A DNA stretch of 5,446 nt, taken from contig JAAYPU010000394.1 in NCBI GenBank assembly GCA_012519645.1, forward strand, positions 1-5,446. Reading direction: 5' to 3'. Made by a program: the position numbers and the translations under genes. The stretch's first letter is position 1, and every line of letters begins with the position of its first letter. The DNA comes from Clostridiales bacterium. GTDB lineage: Bacteria; Bacillota; Clostridia; Peptostreptococcales; JAAYPU01. Positions 1-5,446 of this stretch are shown here, in pieces. The notes beneath the pieces are model-generated. The model searched no databases, was not told where the DNA came from, and was given only the letters and a program-made list of their open reading frames with translations.

Positions 1-18
1 AAAAAGGTTGGTGAGAGC

Positions 19-1731
19 ATGCACAGAAAAATAAGATTTCTGATTATATTTATTGTATTGATCGCATCCATAGGAATAGCTTATGCCGACAACAATATAG
101 CATATTTTTCACCATATCCTAAGGACATATCTTTATTTATATCACGCCCGGAAATCAGTTTGATACTTATACTTAATAATAATAAAATCGAAAAGATAGA
201 CATGAAGCTGAATGGAACTTCTGTCGATGCTAAATATGATGAACAAAGAAAAATGGTTGTGTATAAACCCCTGGCCTCACTGGCTTCCGGCACTCATAGA
301 GTGGATTTGGAAGTGCATATAAGCGGGTGGTCTAATTTTTTGAGTCAAAGCTGGAGTTTTACTATTAATGACAATGCTATGACAGGTTTTCCTGCAGTTA
401 CAAACGACCAAAAATCAGCACTTGATTATGTAAATTCATTCAGAAGCAAGTTAGGGTTGACCAATTTAACGATGAATAATTCTTTAAATGCGGCAGCTAA
501 TTCACATACTAATTACATGATAGCCAATTCCAGAGCCACACATGATGAATTACAAGGAAATAAAAATTATTCCGGAGGTACTCCTTTTGTTCGTGCAAAA
601 GTATATGGGTATAATGGAATAGGCGTTTCGGAGAATGTCTCTAGTGGGTTTACGGATATTACAAAAGCAATGGAGGAATTTATTGCCGCACCTTATCACA
701 GACTTGCATGGCTTGATCCATACGCAAATGATTTCGGATATGCCGGCAAAGCGGGATATCATACTGTCTTATTTGGAAGCTTATCCAGAGGTGAAGAACG
801 GACTGTCACATATCCTTACAATAATCAAATAAATGTTCCTCTCAGCTGGACTAATTTAGAGACTCCTAATCCGTTAAGGAACTCACCGGATAATAGCGTA
901 GGATTCCCCATTACGATTTCTCATTTCAGCAATAAAATAGTCAAATCGATAGGCGTTAACAGGATTACTTTGAAAAATGATTCAGGGCGTACAATTAAAA
1001 CCTATATATTAAGCCCTCAAAATGATGAATATTTGACAGACAGCATCATCATTATACCTACGGATCCTTTGGAATCTTTTACACAGTATAGTGTTTCTGC
1101 AACTTTTACTGCATATTATGAAGATGGTTCTTCATCAGAAAAATTCTATTCTTTTAGCTTCATGACGAAAAATGAGAGAAAGTATGCATTTAATGACATA
1201 TCCAATCACTGGGCTGTTGAAACATTGGACTTATTAGGCAAAGAAGGAATTTTAACACCAAGAGATAACAACAATTTCAGACCGGATGTTGCCATAACAA
1301 GAGGCGAATTCAGTTTGTTTATCTCAAAAATGTTAAAATTGAATACTAAGTCATATGAAGGTATATTTACAGATGTGGCTGCAGATATGCCTAATGGTAC
1401 TTATATAGAAGCCGCACAAAGGTATGGAATCATTTCCGGTTTTCCGGATGGAACTTTCAGGCCCAACGAATTAATGACAAGAGAACAAATAGCGGTTGTA
1501 ATGAGAAGAGCATATGTAATTAAAAAAGGGATTACAACAAGTTCCTTTTCTAATCCGATTTATTATACGGATATTTCCAAGATAAAGGATTGGTCGATAG
1601 ATAGTGTGAGACTATGCAGCAGAGTTGGTATAATTAAGGGCAGGGACGATGGGAGCTTTGATCCGGAAGGTAAAACAACGAGGGCTGAAGCTGCGGTCAT
1701 GATAGATAGATTGATGCAAGCAATAAGATAA
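19..1731 (+). CDS. Secreted CAP-domain (SCP/YkwD-like) protein with three C-terminal SLH domains
   Basis: Probably an exported protein held on the cell wall. Seen: a signal peptide at residues 1-23 (basic start, hydrophobic core 7-20, likely cleavage after AYA); a beta-rich, probably Ig-like segment at about 27-117; a CAP domain at about 131-255; a second beta-rich Ig-like segment at about 265-384; and three SLH repeats at about 390-442, 447-502 and 515-570. The CAP domain keeps the expected cleft residues H175, E205 (SEN in place of the usual GEN) and H227 (PYHR). The SLH repeats carry TRGE (427-430), TREQ (487-490) and TRAE (554-557), the motif that in this family contacts pyruvylated secondary wall polymer. 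A GGTGAG ribosome site lies at 10-15, close to the ATG. Any promoter is outside the window. The stop codon lies within a heptamer repeat. CAP proteins of bacteria have no single known activity, so the molecular role is open; the wall-anchoring inference is strong. Confidence 0.93.
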   Translation: MHRKIRFLIIFIVLIASIGIAYADNNIAYFSPYPKDISLFISRPEISLILILNNNKIEKIDMKLNGTSVDAKYDEQRKMVVYKPLASLASGTHRVDLEVHISGWSNFLSQSWSFTINDNAMTGFPAVTNDQKSALDYVNSFRSKLGLTNLTMNNSLNAAANSHTNYMIANSRATHDELQGNKNYSGGTPFVRAKVYGYNGIGVSENVSSGFTDITKAMEEFIAAPYHRLAWLDPYANDFGYAGKAGYHTVLFGSLSRGEERTVTYPYNNQINVPLSWTNLETPNPLRNSPDNSVGFPITISHFSNKIVKSIGVNRITLKNDSGRTIKTYILSPQNDEYLTDSIIIIPTDPLESFTQYSVSATFTAYYEDGSSSEKFYSFSFMTKNERKYAFNDISNHWAVETLDLLGKEGILTPRDNNNFRPDVAITRGEFSLFISKMLKLNTKSYEGIFTDVAADMPNGTYIEAAQRYGIISGFPDGTFRPNELMTREQIAVVMRRAYVIKKGITTSSFSNPIYYTDISKIKDWSIDSVRLCSRVGIIKGRDDGSFDPEGKTTRAEAAVMIDRLMQAIR

Positions 1732-1750
1732 TTAAGAATTAAGAATTAAT
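1730..1750 (+). repeat. Tandem heptamer AATTAAG, three copies
   Basis: Units start at 1730, 1737 and 1744; the third ends in T instead of G. The last two bases of the upstream gene's TAA stop codon are the first two of the array. The unit differs by one base from the AACTAAG units that follow the stop of the ATPase gene on the other strand (2896-2923), and has the same orientation relative to its gene. Confidence 0.8.
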
Positions 1751-1757
1751 ATTTGAA

Positions 1758-1785
1758 GAGGTTAGAGGTTAGAGGTTGGAGATTA
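1758..1785 (+). repeat. Tandem heptamer GAGGTTA, four copies
   Basis: Units are GAGGTTA (1758), GAGGTTA (1765), GAGGTTG (1772) and GAGATTA (1779): two exact and two with one substitution each. The array is purine-rich on the plus strand and sits seven bases after the AATTAAG array. The period is the same but the unit is different. It contains no open reading frame of note. Confidence 0.75.
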
Positions 1786-1795
1786 GTGAAGGAAG

Positions 1796-1821
1796 AAATT
1801 TTGCCTTGTGCAAAATTTTTT
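1796..1821 (+). terminator. Rho-independent terminator after the CAP-SLH gene
   Basis: A perfect 9-base stem, AAATTTTGC (1796-1804) with GCAAAATTT (1810-1818), closes a 5-base CTTGT loop and is followed by TTT. The stem is AT-rich, with only two GC pairs next to the loop, so it is moderate in strength. Its position 65 bases after the CAP-SLH stop suggests that the repair gene downstream is transcribed separately or only by read-through. Confidence 0.65.
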
Positions 1822-1832
1822 CATTATTATCT

Positions 1833-1846
1833 TTCAGTTATCAGTT
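1833..1846 (-). repeat. Two-copy heptamer AACTGAT/AACTGAA (minus-strand reading)
   Basis: On the plus strand this is TTCAGTT followed by ATCAGTT; on the minus strand it reads AACTGAT then AACTGAA. The same AACTGAA unit occurs in three copies (last one AACTGAC) at 2810-2830 on the plus strand. Two copies alone would be weak evidence; it is listed because the unit recurs in the other spacer. Confidence 0.5.
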
Positions 1847-1878
1847 GATTTAAGTTTCAGATGAAAGATGGGAATAAG

Positions 1879-2778
1879 ATGATGGAAACTTTGATTGTAA
1901 AAGAAAAAGATGGGTTGGTTATTGTCGAGGGAGTTAAGGATTTTGATCTCACACATATTTTTGAATGCGGGCAATGCTTCCGATGGAACAGAGAATCAGA
2001 CGGCGGCTATACCGGAGTAGCCCACGGGAAGGTCATTCATATTAAACAGGACAATGAGAGGGTCATACTTGAAAATACTACAATCGATGATTTCAATAAT
2101 CTCTGGTATGATTATTTTGATTTGGATAGAGACTATGGCATTATAAAGAAAACTATTTCAAATAATGATGAAATAATGCAGGAAGCAGTAAAGTTCGGAA
2201 GCGGTATTCGCCTTCTGAATCAAGATGAATGGGAAATTCTGATTTCTTTTATTATTTCTCAAAATAGAAGTATTCCGATTATTAAACAAAATATTGAATT
2301 TTTATCAAAACAATATGGGAAATATATCGGAAGCTTCAGAGGAAATGATTATTATGATTTTCCAGCCGCAGAAACGCTTGCAGCAAAAAGCTGTGAATAT
2401 ATAAAATCTTGTAAAGTAGGATATAGAGCGCCATATATCCAAAAGGTGGCACAAACCATTGCAAATGATAAATTTATATTTGAGCTGAAGAACAGAAGCA
2501 TTACAGAGGCTGCAGATTATTTGTTAGGCTTGTTTGGCGTGGGACCAAAGGTCGCTCACTGCATTATGCTTTTTTCCATGAAAAAATATGAAAGCTTTCC
2601 GATAGATGTTTGGGTACAGCGTGTAATGAAGGAGTTGTACGGACTTGAAAATGCAAAACAAATCAACGAATTTGCCAAAGAAAAGTTTGGTGAATATGGG
2701 GGATTTGCGCAGCAGTATTTGTTCTATTATGCCAGGTCACACAACATTGGGAAAACTAAATCAGGGGATAGGGTATAG
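1879..2778 (+). CDS. ogg: 8-oxoguanine DNA glycosylase/AP lyase, OGG1-like (clostridial Ogg)
   Basis: Base-excision repair enzyme that removes 8-oxoguanine from DNA and can nick the abasic site. An OGG N-terminal domain (about residues 5-110, with GQCFRW at 31-36) precedes a helix-hairpin-helix GPD domain (about 115-282). The hairpin GVG is at 220-222, the expected catalytic lysine is K224 (human K249) and the activating aspartate is D243 (human D268). C228, Q278 and F282 match human C253, Q315 and F319, which form the damaged-base pocket. Opposite-base contacts: N129 matches N149 and Y182-R183 match Y203-R204, but I134 replaces R154. In-frame ATGs occur at 1861, 1879 and 1882. I chose 1879 because GGGA at 1870-1873 can act as a weak ribosome site, while 1861 is preceded only by repeat-like sequence. 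1882 is equally possible. The last residues, SGDRV, and the TAG stop are encoded by repeat DNA. It stands alone, converging on the ABC operon. Confidence 0.9.
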   Translation: MMETLIVKEKDGLVIVEGVKDFDLTHIFECGQCFRWNRESDGGYTGVAHGKVIHIKQDNERVILENTTIDDFNNLWYDYFDLDRDYGIIKKTISNNDEIMQEAVKFGSGIRLLNQDEWEILISFIISQNRSIPIIKQNIEFLSKQYGKYIGSFRGNDYYDFPAAETLAAKSCEYIKSCKVGYRAPYIQKVAQTIANDKFIFELKNRSITEAADYLLGLFGVGPKVAHCIMLFSMKKYESFPIDVWVQRVMKELYGLENAKQINEFAKEKFGEYGGFAQQYLFYYARSHNIGKTKSGDRV

Positions 2779-2847
2779 GGTGTAGGGAATTGTTCGTGGT
2801 TCGAAGTATAACTGAAAACTGAAAACTGACAGTTTTCAGTTGTCAGT
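2764..2847 (+). repeat. Run of twelve consecutive degenerate heptads
   Basis: Cut into sevens from 2764, successive units resemble their neighbours and drift in sequence: GGGGATA, GGGTATA, GGGTGTA, GGGAATT; then GTTCGTG, GTTCGAA; then GTATAAC, TGAAAAC, TGAAAAC, TGACAGT, TTTCAGT, TGTCAGT. At least three unit families follow one another without a break in the 7-base spacing. The ogg stop codon (2776-2778) lies inside the first family. Confidence 0.65.
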
Positions 2848-2849
2848 TA
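2809..2849. repeat. 41-base near-perfect palindrome made of AACTGAA heptamers
   Basis: The left arm 2809-2828 pairs with the right arm 2830-2849 around a single central A (2829), with one mismatch (A2816 against G2842). The inner 12 bases of each arm match perfectly. The left arm consists of AACTGAA units and the right arm of their reverse complement. No T-run follows on either strand, so it does not look like a terminator. It could form a hairpin or cruciform. Confidence 0.75.
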
Positions 2850-2886
2850 AAAATAAAGCTTTTGTGTTCTCAAAACACAAAAGCTT
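2848..2886 (-). terminator. Rho-independent terminator of the ABC operon (possibly bidirectional)
   Basis: A perfect 13-base stem, AAGCTTTTGTGTT (2856-2868) with AACACAAAAGCTT (2874-2886), has a 5-base CTCAA loop. Read on the minus strand it is followed by a T-rich run (TTATTTTTAA, 2855-2846), the expected form for ending the importer transcript. On the plus strand only CCTTAACT follows, so termination of ogg transcripts here would be weaker. Confidence 0.8.
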
Positions 2887-2895
2887 CCTTAACTA

Positions 2896-2923
2896 TTAGT
2901 TCTTAGTTCTTAGTTATTAGTTT
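2896..2923 (-). repeat. Tandem heptamer AACTAAG (plus strand TTAGTTC), four copies
   Basis: Plus-strand units are TTAGTTC (2896), TTAGTTC (2903), TTAGTTA (2910) and TTAGTTT (2917). Read on the minus strand the core is AACTAAG/AACTAAT. The array directly abuts the TAA stop of the ATPase gene (2926-2924) and lies between that stop and the operon terminator, so it should be transcribed as the 3' untranslated region. Confidence 0.8.
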
Positions 2924-3649
2924 TTAATAGCCGGTTTGAAAAAAAATTTTGTTGATGTGTTCTGCTATTTTTGAAATTTGTTCGTTTTCCATGTCTCTTT
3001 CATTGTGCGTAATATTTAGAGTGTCTTCATATAGAACTCTTGCGGGAAGCTGCGAGAAAACAATTATTTTTTCCGCAATCATGAGGCATTCTTCGATATC
3101 GTGGGTTACGAATATTACTGTTCTTTTATCTATATTCCAAAGTTCTAAGAATTTTTGGATTATATTTTTCTTTGTTTTTACGTCAAGACCTTTAAAGGGC
3201 TCGTCCATAATAAGCATATCGGAAGGGAATGCAAAGGCTCTGGCAATAGAAACCCTTTGTTTCATTCCACCGCTTAATTTGTTGGGATAATAGTCTTTAA
3301 AATCCTGCAAATCGACCATATCCAAATATTTTTCTATCCTGCCATATCTTTCGGATGGAGCATACTTGTTCTTTAAAACAAAGTCCAGATTTTCTTTAAC
3401 AGTTTTCCAGGGAAGAAGCCGGGCATCCTGAAAAACATACGAGAAAGTCAAAACACTGAAATCATTCAATATTCCTGAATCAGCTTTTTCTATACCACAT
3501 AGAATATTGAGCAAAGTAGTTTTACCGCATCCTGATGGACCCAGTATGCAGGTAATTTTATTTAGAGGTATTTGGAGAGAAAGATTCTGAAATACCTTTA
3601 ATTCCTTGAAGCTTTTATTCAGATCGATGATTGAAAGATCAGATTTCAT
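2924..3649 (-). CDS. ABC transporter ATP-binding protein (SsuB/TauB/NrtD-type)
   Basis: The cytoplasmic ATPase that powers the importer encoded by the two genes before it. All nucleotide-binding motifs are intact: Walker A GPSGCGKT at residues 37-44, Q-loop Q74 in VFQDARLLPW, signature LSGGMKQR at 125-132, Walker B with DEP at 149-151, D-loop GLD at 154-156 and switch histidine H183. The segment around the Q-loop (ARLLPWKTV) and the length of 241 residues are typical of the nitrate/sulfonate/taurine importer ATPases. No extra regulatory domain follows the ATPase core. The ATG at 3649 overlaps the permease gene by 11 bases, and an AGGTGG ribosome site (3659-3654) inside the permease lies four bases upstream, so translation is probably coupled. 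Substrate is not determined by this subunit. Confidence 0.93.
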   Translation of the reverse strand: MKSDLSIIDLNKSFKELKVFQNLSLQIPLNKITCILGPSGCGKTTLLNILCGIEKADSGILNDFSVLTFSYVFQDARLLPWKTVKENLDFVLKNKYAPSERYGRIEKYLDMVDLQDFKDYYPNKLSGGMKQRVSIARAFAFPSDMLIMDEPFKGLDVKTKKNIIQKFLELWNIDKRTVIFVTHDIEECLMIAEKIIVFSQLPARVLYEDTLNITHNERDMENEQISKIAEHINKIFFQTGY

Positions 3650-4400
3650 GTTTCCACCTAATAGCCTTTTTCTCTATTATTTTTATAAAGATTTCAATGA
3701 GAGAACTTATAAGAATCGTATAAATCGTCCATGCAAGAAGTATTTCTACTTCTATAAATATTTTGGATTCCCAAAGGCTTGTACCTATTGCATATTTGGG
3801 CTGACTGAGAACTTCTGCTCCTACAGTTACTTTCCAACCGATACTGAATGCAGATGCGATACCTGCAAAAAGAAAAGGAGCTGTAGAAGGGAAGAAAATG
3901 TCTTTCAATATATGTAACCTATCAATGCCATAGACCCTTGCCATTTCTATTAAGCTTTTGTCTATGCTTCGTGTACCTTGAAGCATATTAGTATAGATAA
4001 TCGGAAATGACACAAGGAATCCGGCAAAAATTGGAGTTTTTTCAGAGCCAAGCCATAAAAGTGATAGTAAAATAACGGACATAAATGGCGTTGATTTAAT
4101 AACAGATAGAAGAGGGGTAAGAAATTTTTCTACGTAAAGATTGATTCCTGCCCAAGTTCCTAAAATAGAACCGATTATTAAAGAAAGTATAAAACCTGCA
4201 AACCCACGAAGCAGTGTGAAGCATAATACTTTGATAAAATCAGCGGACTGCAATAAATTGATCATACTGATAATTACTGATTCGGGAGACGGGAGCAAGG
4301 CTTCGTTGTTATAAGCAAACGAAGCCGTCTTCCAAATAATAAGCAATACAATAATGGATAAAAAGTAGATGTTTTTATTTTCCGTAATAGAAGTTTTCAT
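3639..4400 (-). CDS. ABC transporter permease (SsuC/TauC-type, binding-protein-dependent)
   Basis: Inner-membrane subunit forming the transport channel, presumably as a homodimer since only one permease gene is present. It has 253 residues and about six hydrophobic segments, including about 11-30, 60-84, 96-117, 121-140, 175-195 and 219-241. The conserved cytoplasmic EAA loop, which docks on the ATPase, is visible as E152-M-A with G158 and P171 in the usual spacing. Length and order match the single-domain permeases of the nitrate/sulfonate/taurine family. The start ATG overlaps the end of the binding-protein gene by 26 bases; no alternative in-frame start lies near the AGGAGG site upstream. 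The stop overlaps the ATPase start. I assign the family with confidence but not the substrate. Confidence 0.92.
   Translation of the reverse strand: MKTSITENKNIYFLSIIVLLIIWKTASFAYNNEALLPSPESVIISMINLLQSADFIKVLCFTLLRGFAGFILSLIIGSILGTWAGINLYVEKFLTPLLSVIKSTPFMSVILLSLLWLGSEKTPIFAGFLVSFPIIYTNMLQGTRSIDKSLIEMARVYGIDRLHILKDIFFPSTAPFLFAGIASAFSIGWKVTVGAEVLSQPKYAIGTSLWESKIFIEVEILLAWTIYTILISSLIEIFIKIIEKKAIRWKHEI
3654..3659 (-). promoter_or_regulatory. Ribosome binding site of the ATPase gene
   Basis: AGGTGG on the minus strand, four bases before the ATG at 3649. It lies within the last codons of the permease gene and fixes the ATPase start. Confidence 0.7.
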
Positions 4401-5364
4401 CAGGCATTTTGCCTCCTATGGCTTGTGGTGAGAAACCATTATATACATTTAAATAGAATTCTATTTTGTTCTTGCAGTTTTTAGTTCTCTCAAGCCTTAT
4501 ATTAGACCTGGGAATAGCGTTTTCAGCTGCTTTTGCGGCAAGACCCAAGTCATGCTTTTCTATTAATAAAGCTGCATCTGATGGATTGTCATTTACCCAG
4601 TCAATAGATGTTTCATATAGCTTTAAATAATTTGATACAACTTCAGGAAATTTTTCAGCAAACTCCTTTTTCACAACTATGGCAGTCATAGGATAAGCAG
4701 CTTCCGCAGGTATCACAGATGACGTCATATGCACCTTTTTCCATTCTTCCTGTATATTCATTATTATTTTTAAGTTTTTATTTTGCATAGTAGCTGCTGT
4801 GACAAAAGGCTCGGGCAATACGGCAACAGAAACCTTGCCGGCAGTTAAAGCCTGTGTAAGCTCTGCTTGTTGAAGACTATAGTCAATATCTACATTTTGG
4901 GCATTCACACCATTTTTCTCTAAGAGATATTTAAAAATGATATCCGGTGTTGACCCTTGCGCAAAAGGGTATACTTTTTTTCCTTCAAAGTCAGACCAAT
5001 CATTGATTTCAACACCATTGACCACTACATATAACATACCCCATGTAGCAATACCTGCCAGCTGATACTCTCCTTTTTTATTATATATGATAGAAGCTGT
5101 ATTGGTAGGCAATGTGGCAAAATCATATTCTCCGTTTAACAGCTTAGCCACAAGAGTGTCCGGAGCAGGAACAATATCATAAGTAGTAGATACGTTTTCT
5201 CCCAAGGAAGCTTGTTGATCGATCATTTGAATCATACCTATAGAAGAAGGACCCTTCAGTCCGGCAACTTTAACTTCTATCGATTCAAGAGGCTCTTTGC
5301 CCGTACATCCCGACATGCTGAATATAAGCATCATAGAAACAACTAATAATATTATTTTCTTCAT
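4375..5364 (-). CDS. Substrate-binding lipoprotein of a NitT/TauT-family ABC importer
   Basis: Extracellular receptor that captures the substrate and delivers it to the permease. The first 20 residues form a lipoprotein signal: MKK, a hydrophobic stretch, then SMSGC, with C20 as the probable lipidated cysteine (Met at -3 is slightly unusual). The rest is a two-lobed periplasmic-binding-protein fold of the NMT1/THI5-like and SsuA/TauA type. Recognisable family segments are GLKGPSSIGM (35-44), LNGEYDFATLPTN (76-88), AQGSTPD (135-141) and LPEPFV (183-188); the C-terminus carries IGGKMPDENFYY. Clostridial relatives are usually annotated only as nitrate/sulfonate/bicarbonate binding proteins, and I cannot tell the ligand. 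It is first in the operon. The ATG at 5364 follows an AGAGGTG ribosome site (5378-5372) by seven bases. Confidence 0.92.
   Translation of the reverse strand: MKKIILLVVSMMLIFSMSGCTGKEPLESIEVKVAGLKGPSSIGMIQMIDQQASLGENVSTTYDIVPAPDTLVAKLLNGEYDFATLPTNTASIIYNKKGEYQLAGIATWGMLYVVVNGVEINDWSDFEGKKVYPFAQGSTPDIIFKYLLEKNGVNAQNVDIDYSLQQAELTQALTAGKVSVAVLPEPFVTAATMQNKNLKIIMNIQEEWKKVHMTSSVIPAEAAYPMTAIVVKKEFAEKFPEVVSNYLKLYETSIDWVNDNPSDAALLIEKHDLGLAAKAAENAIPRSNIRLERTKNCKNKIEFYLNVYNGFSPQAIGGKMPDENFYYGK
4412..4417 (-). promoter_or_regulatory. Ribosome binding site of the permease gene, long spacing
   Basis: A perfect AGGAGG on the minus strand lies inside the binding-protein gene, 11 bases before the permease ATG at 4400. 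That is longer than usual. An out-of-frame ATG (4407-4405) lies between them, four bases after the site's following C, and belongs to the binding protein's own reading frame (Met320). Confidence 0.6.
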
Positions 5365-5371
5365 TGTAACA

Positions 5372-5378
5372 CACCTCT
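5372..5378 (-). promoter_or_regulatory. Ribosome binding site of the binding-protein gene
   Basis: AGAGGTG on the minus strand, seven bases before the ATG at 5364; supports that start. Confidence 0.7.
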
Positions 5379-5387
5379 CATAGTTAT

Positions 5388-5418
5388 ATAATAAATTAAA
5401 TGCGAGAATCTTTGTTAA
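5388..5418 (-). promoter_or_regulatory. Possible sigma-A-type promoter of the ABC operon
   Basis: On the minus strand TTAACA (5418-5413) and TATTAT (5393-5388) each match the consensus boxes at five of six bases, but the 19-base spacer is longer than ideal. The whole stretch 5365-5446 is so AT-rich that chance matches are common. No riboswitch-like structure is visible in the 82 bases available. Confidence 0.3.
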
Positions 5419-5446
5419 ATATTTCTCATATTATATTATAATTACC

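Noticed and set aside
81..832. Short open frames on both strands within the CAP-SLH gene (81-293, 550-762, 635-832)
   Set aside because: All overlap the CAP-coding gene in other frames and show no motifs.
1801..1830. Promoter for ogg: TTGCCT, 18 bases, TATTAT
   Set aside because: Only four of six bases match in the first box, and it coincides with the terminator stem and AT-rich tail; chance is likely.
1730..2923. CRISPR array
   Set aside because: The repeats are 7 bases with no spacers of regular length, and no cas gene is present.
2779..2923. Insertion-sequence remnant or MITE at the convergent junction
   Set aside because: No transposase fragment and no target-site duplication flanks the hairpins; the palindrome is explained by heptamer units and the other hairpin by a terminator.
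2949..3290. Plus-strand open frame of 113 codons
   Set aside because: Antisense to the ABC ATPase; no recognisable domain or ribosome site.
3606..3917. Plus-strand open frame of 103 codons with many Cys, Tyr and Phe
   Set aside because: It lies wholly opposite the permease and the ATPase start. Its composition is that of the antisense of hydrophobic coding sequence, there is no ribosome site, and the minus-strand genes carry clear family motifs.
5411..5440. Plus-strand promoter for a gene beyond the right edge (TTGTTA followed by TATTAT or TATAAT)
   Set aside because: The tract is so AT-rich that such matches are expected by chance, and the gene it would serve is not in the window.
5365..5446. 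TPP or other riboswitch in the operon leader
   Set aside because: No conserved riboswitch core sequence is visible and only 82 bases of leader are available, so it can neither be supported nor fully excluded.

Overview
The window is AT-rich bacterial DNA, most likely from a Gram-positive member of the Clostridia. Three things point there: a secreted CAP protein anchored by three S-layer homology (SLH) domains, a eukaryote-like 8-oxoguanine glycosylase of the type found in clostridia, and strong purine-rich ribosome binding sites. I cannot name the genus from the sequence.

Layout. Positions 19-1731 (+) encode an exported protein with Ig-like, CAP and SLH domains. Positions 1879-2778 (+) encode the DNA-repair enzyme Ogg. 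Facing them, on the minus strand and read from 5364 down to 2924, is a compact three-gene ABC importer operon: a lipoprotein binding protein, then a permease, then an ATPase. Both junctions in the operon overlap (26 and 11 bases). The importer belongs to the nitrate/sulfonate/taurine/thiamine-precursor superfamily, but its substrate cannot be read from the sequence. The repair gene and the importer operon converge on a 145-base spacer holding a strong terminator hairpin.

The least ordinary part of the window is not a gene. Both spacers, 1732-1860 and 2779-2923, are largely built from short tandem repeats of exactly 7 bases, in several different unit sequences. Several units are variants of one pattern, AAYTRAN: AATTAAG, AACTAAG, AACTGAA and AACTGAT. 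The stop codons of two genes lie inside such repeats and the stop of a third directly abuts one. One tract of twelve consecutive heptads (2764-2847) runs from the end of ogg into a 41-base near-perfect palindrome. The style resembles the heptameric short tandemly repeated repetitive (STRR) sequences described in cyanobacteria. I found no CRISPR array, tRNA, rRNA, transposase or phage gene, and no evidence that the genes form a new multi-gene system. The unexplained signal is the heptamer family.
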